From the NCBI GenBank assembly GCA_017383945.1, contig JAFNUQ010000217.1, forward strand, positions 1-7,227: a stretch of 7,227 bases of DNA. The letters run 5' to 3'. The notes under the pieces are model-generated. The model saw only the letters and a list, made by a program, of their open reading frames with translations, was not told where the DNA came from and made no database searches. This DNA comes from Bacteroidales bacterium. Lineage in GTDB: Bacteria > Bacteroidota > Bacteroidia > Bacteroidales > UBA932. Position numbers and translations under genes: made by a program. This document shows positions 6,757-7,227 of the stretch, piece by piece (positions within the stretch are counted from its first letter, which is position 1; every line of letters begins with the position of its first letter).

Positions 6757-7227
6757 TTAGATGCGCTTGAGGATCTCCTCAGTCTGAGCCTCGTAGCCTG
6801 GCTTGCGGAGAAGAGCAAACATGTTCTTCTTGTAGGCCTCTACGCCTGGCTGGTTAAATGGATTGATGCCGAGTACATATGCGCTCACGCCACAAGCAAA
6901 CTCAAAGAAATAGAAGAGTGCGCCGAGTGTCTCCTCGTTGATGCTGTCGATGCAAACCTCCATCTGAGGTACGCCACCATCGATGTGTGCGAGCTTTGTA
7001 CCGAGCTGTGCCATTGCGTTGCAATGCTCTACTCTCTTGCCTGCGAGGTAGTTGAGCTGGTCGAGATTCTGCTCGTCTGAGCCGATCACAACTTCGCGAT
7101 TAGCATTCTTTACGCTCACTGTGGTCTCAAAGATCACGCGGTCACCTTCCTGGATGAACTGACCCATTGAGTGAAGGTCGGTTGTGCACACTACAGATGC
7201 TGGGAAGATACCCTTGAGGTCCTTGCC
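6757..7227 (-). CDS. pgi: Glucose-6-phosphate isomerase, C-terminal 156 residues (5' end beyond window)
   Basis: This cytoplasmic enzyme interconverts glucose 6-phosphate and fructose 6-phosphate in glycolysis and gluconeogenesis. The frame is open to the right edge, so only the last 156 residues are seen; short bacterial PGIs are about 445-450 residues, so about a third is present. The PGI signature [15 protein letters not shown] lies at fragment residues 120-134, and its first Lys (133) is the conserved catalytic lysine. [14 protein letters not shown] near the start of the fragment (15-28) contains His19, which corresponds to the catalytic ring-opening histidine. The internal GTG near 7191 is an ordinary Val codon, since homology continues upstream through [13 protein letters not shown]. 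The stop codon (TAA, 6759-6757) lies 3 nt from the stop of the convergent lipoprotein gene, and no clear terminator follows it. Confidence 0.97.
   Translation of the reverse strand, partial: GKDLKGIFPASVVCTTDLHSMGQFIQEGDRVIFETTVSVKNANREVVIGSDEQNLDQLNYLAGKRVEHCNAMAQLGTKLAHIDGGVPQMEVCIDSINEETLGALFYFFEFACGVSAYVLGINPFNQPGVEAYKKNMFALLRKPGYEAQTEEILKRI

Noticed and set aside
6757..7191. A separate 144-residue protein starting at GTG 7191
   Set aside because: PGI homology continues upstream of that GTG without interruption to the window edge, so it is an internal Val codon of pgi.
1..7227. CRISPR arrays, insertion sequences, tRNA or rRNA genes, phage or defence genes
   Set aside because: No spaced direct repeats, transposase frames, terminal inverted repeats, cloverleaf sequences or defence-type domains were seen on either strand.

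Overview
The window comes from a Bacteroidales-type genome (phylum Bacteroidota). The evidence is a SusC/RagA-class TonB-dependent transporter, two lipoproteins with Bacteroidota-style lipoboxes, a DUF4493/DUF6359-like lipoprotein of a kind I know only from gut Bacteroidales, promoters of the TAnnTTTG type, and start codons preceded by AT-rich DNA with no Shine-Dalgarno sequence. I cannot place it to genus.

Layout, left to right. Positions 1-2382 (minus) hold the first 794 codons of a SusC-like outer-membrane transporter, whose C-terminus lies beyond the left edge. Positions 2383-2555 carry its promoter and the strong intrinsic terminator of the next gene. Positions 2556-5465 (minus) encode a complete 969-residue M16 zinc metallopeptidase lipoprotein. 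Positions 5466-5706 are a divergent intergenic region with a promoter for each flanking gene and a 14-bp-stem hairpin that belongs to neither gene in an obvious way. Positions 5707-6753 (plus) encode a 348-residue lipoprotein of unknown function. Positions 6757-7227 (minus) are the last 156 codons of glucose-6-phosphate isomerase, converging on the lipoprotein gene with only 3 nt between the stop codons.

The genes look like separate transcription units rather than one operon. The M16 gene has its own promoter and terminator, susC has its own promoter after that terminator, and the lipoprotein and pgi converge. Three of the four products are cell-envelope proteins: nutrient uptake, envelope proteolysis, and an unknown lipoprotein. 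The fourth is a central glycolytic enzyme. A susD partner is expected just beyond position 1 but cannot be seen.

I do not see a clearly new biological system. The items most worth a second look are the unexplained hairpin with a possible short transcript at about 5526-5640, and the uncharacterised two-domain lipoprotein.
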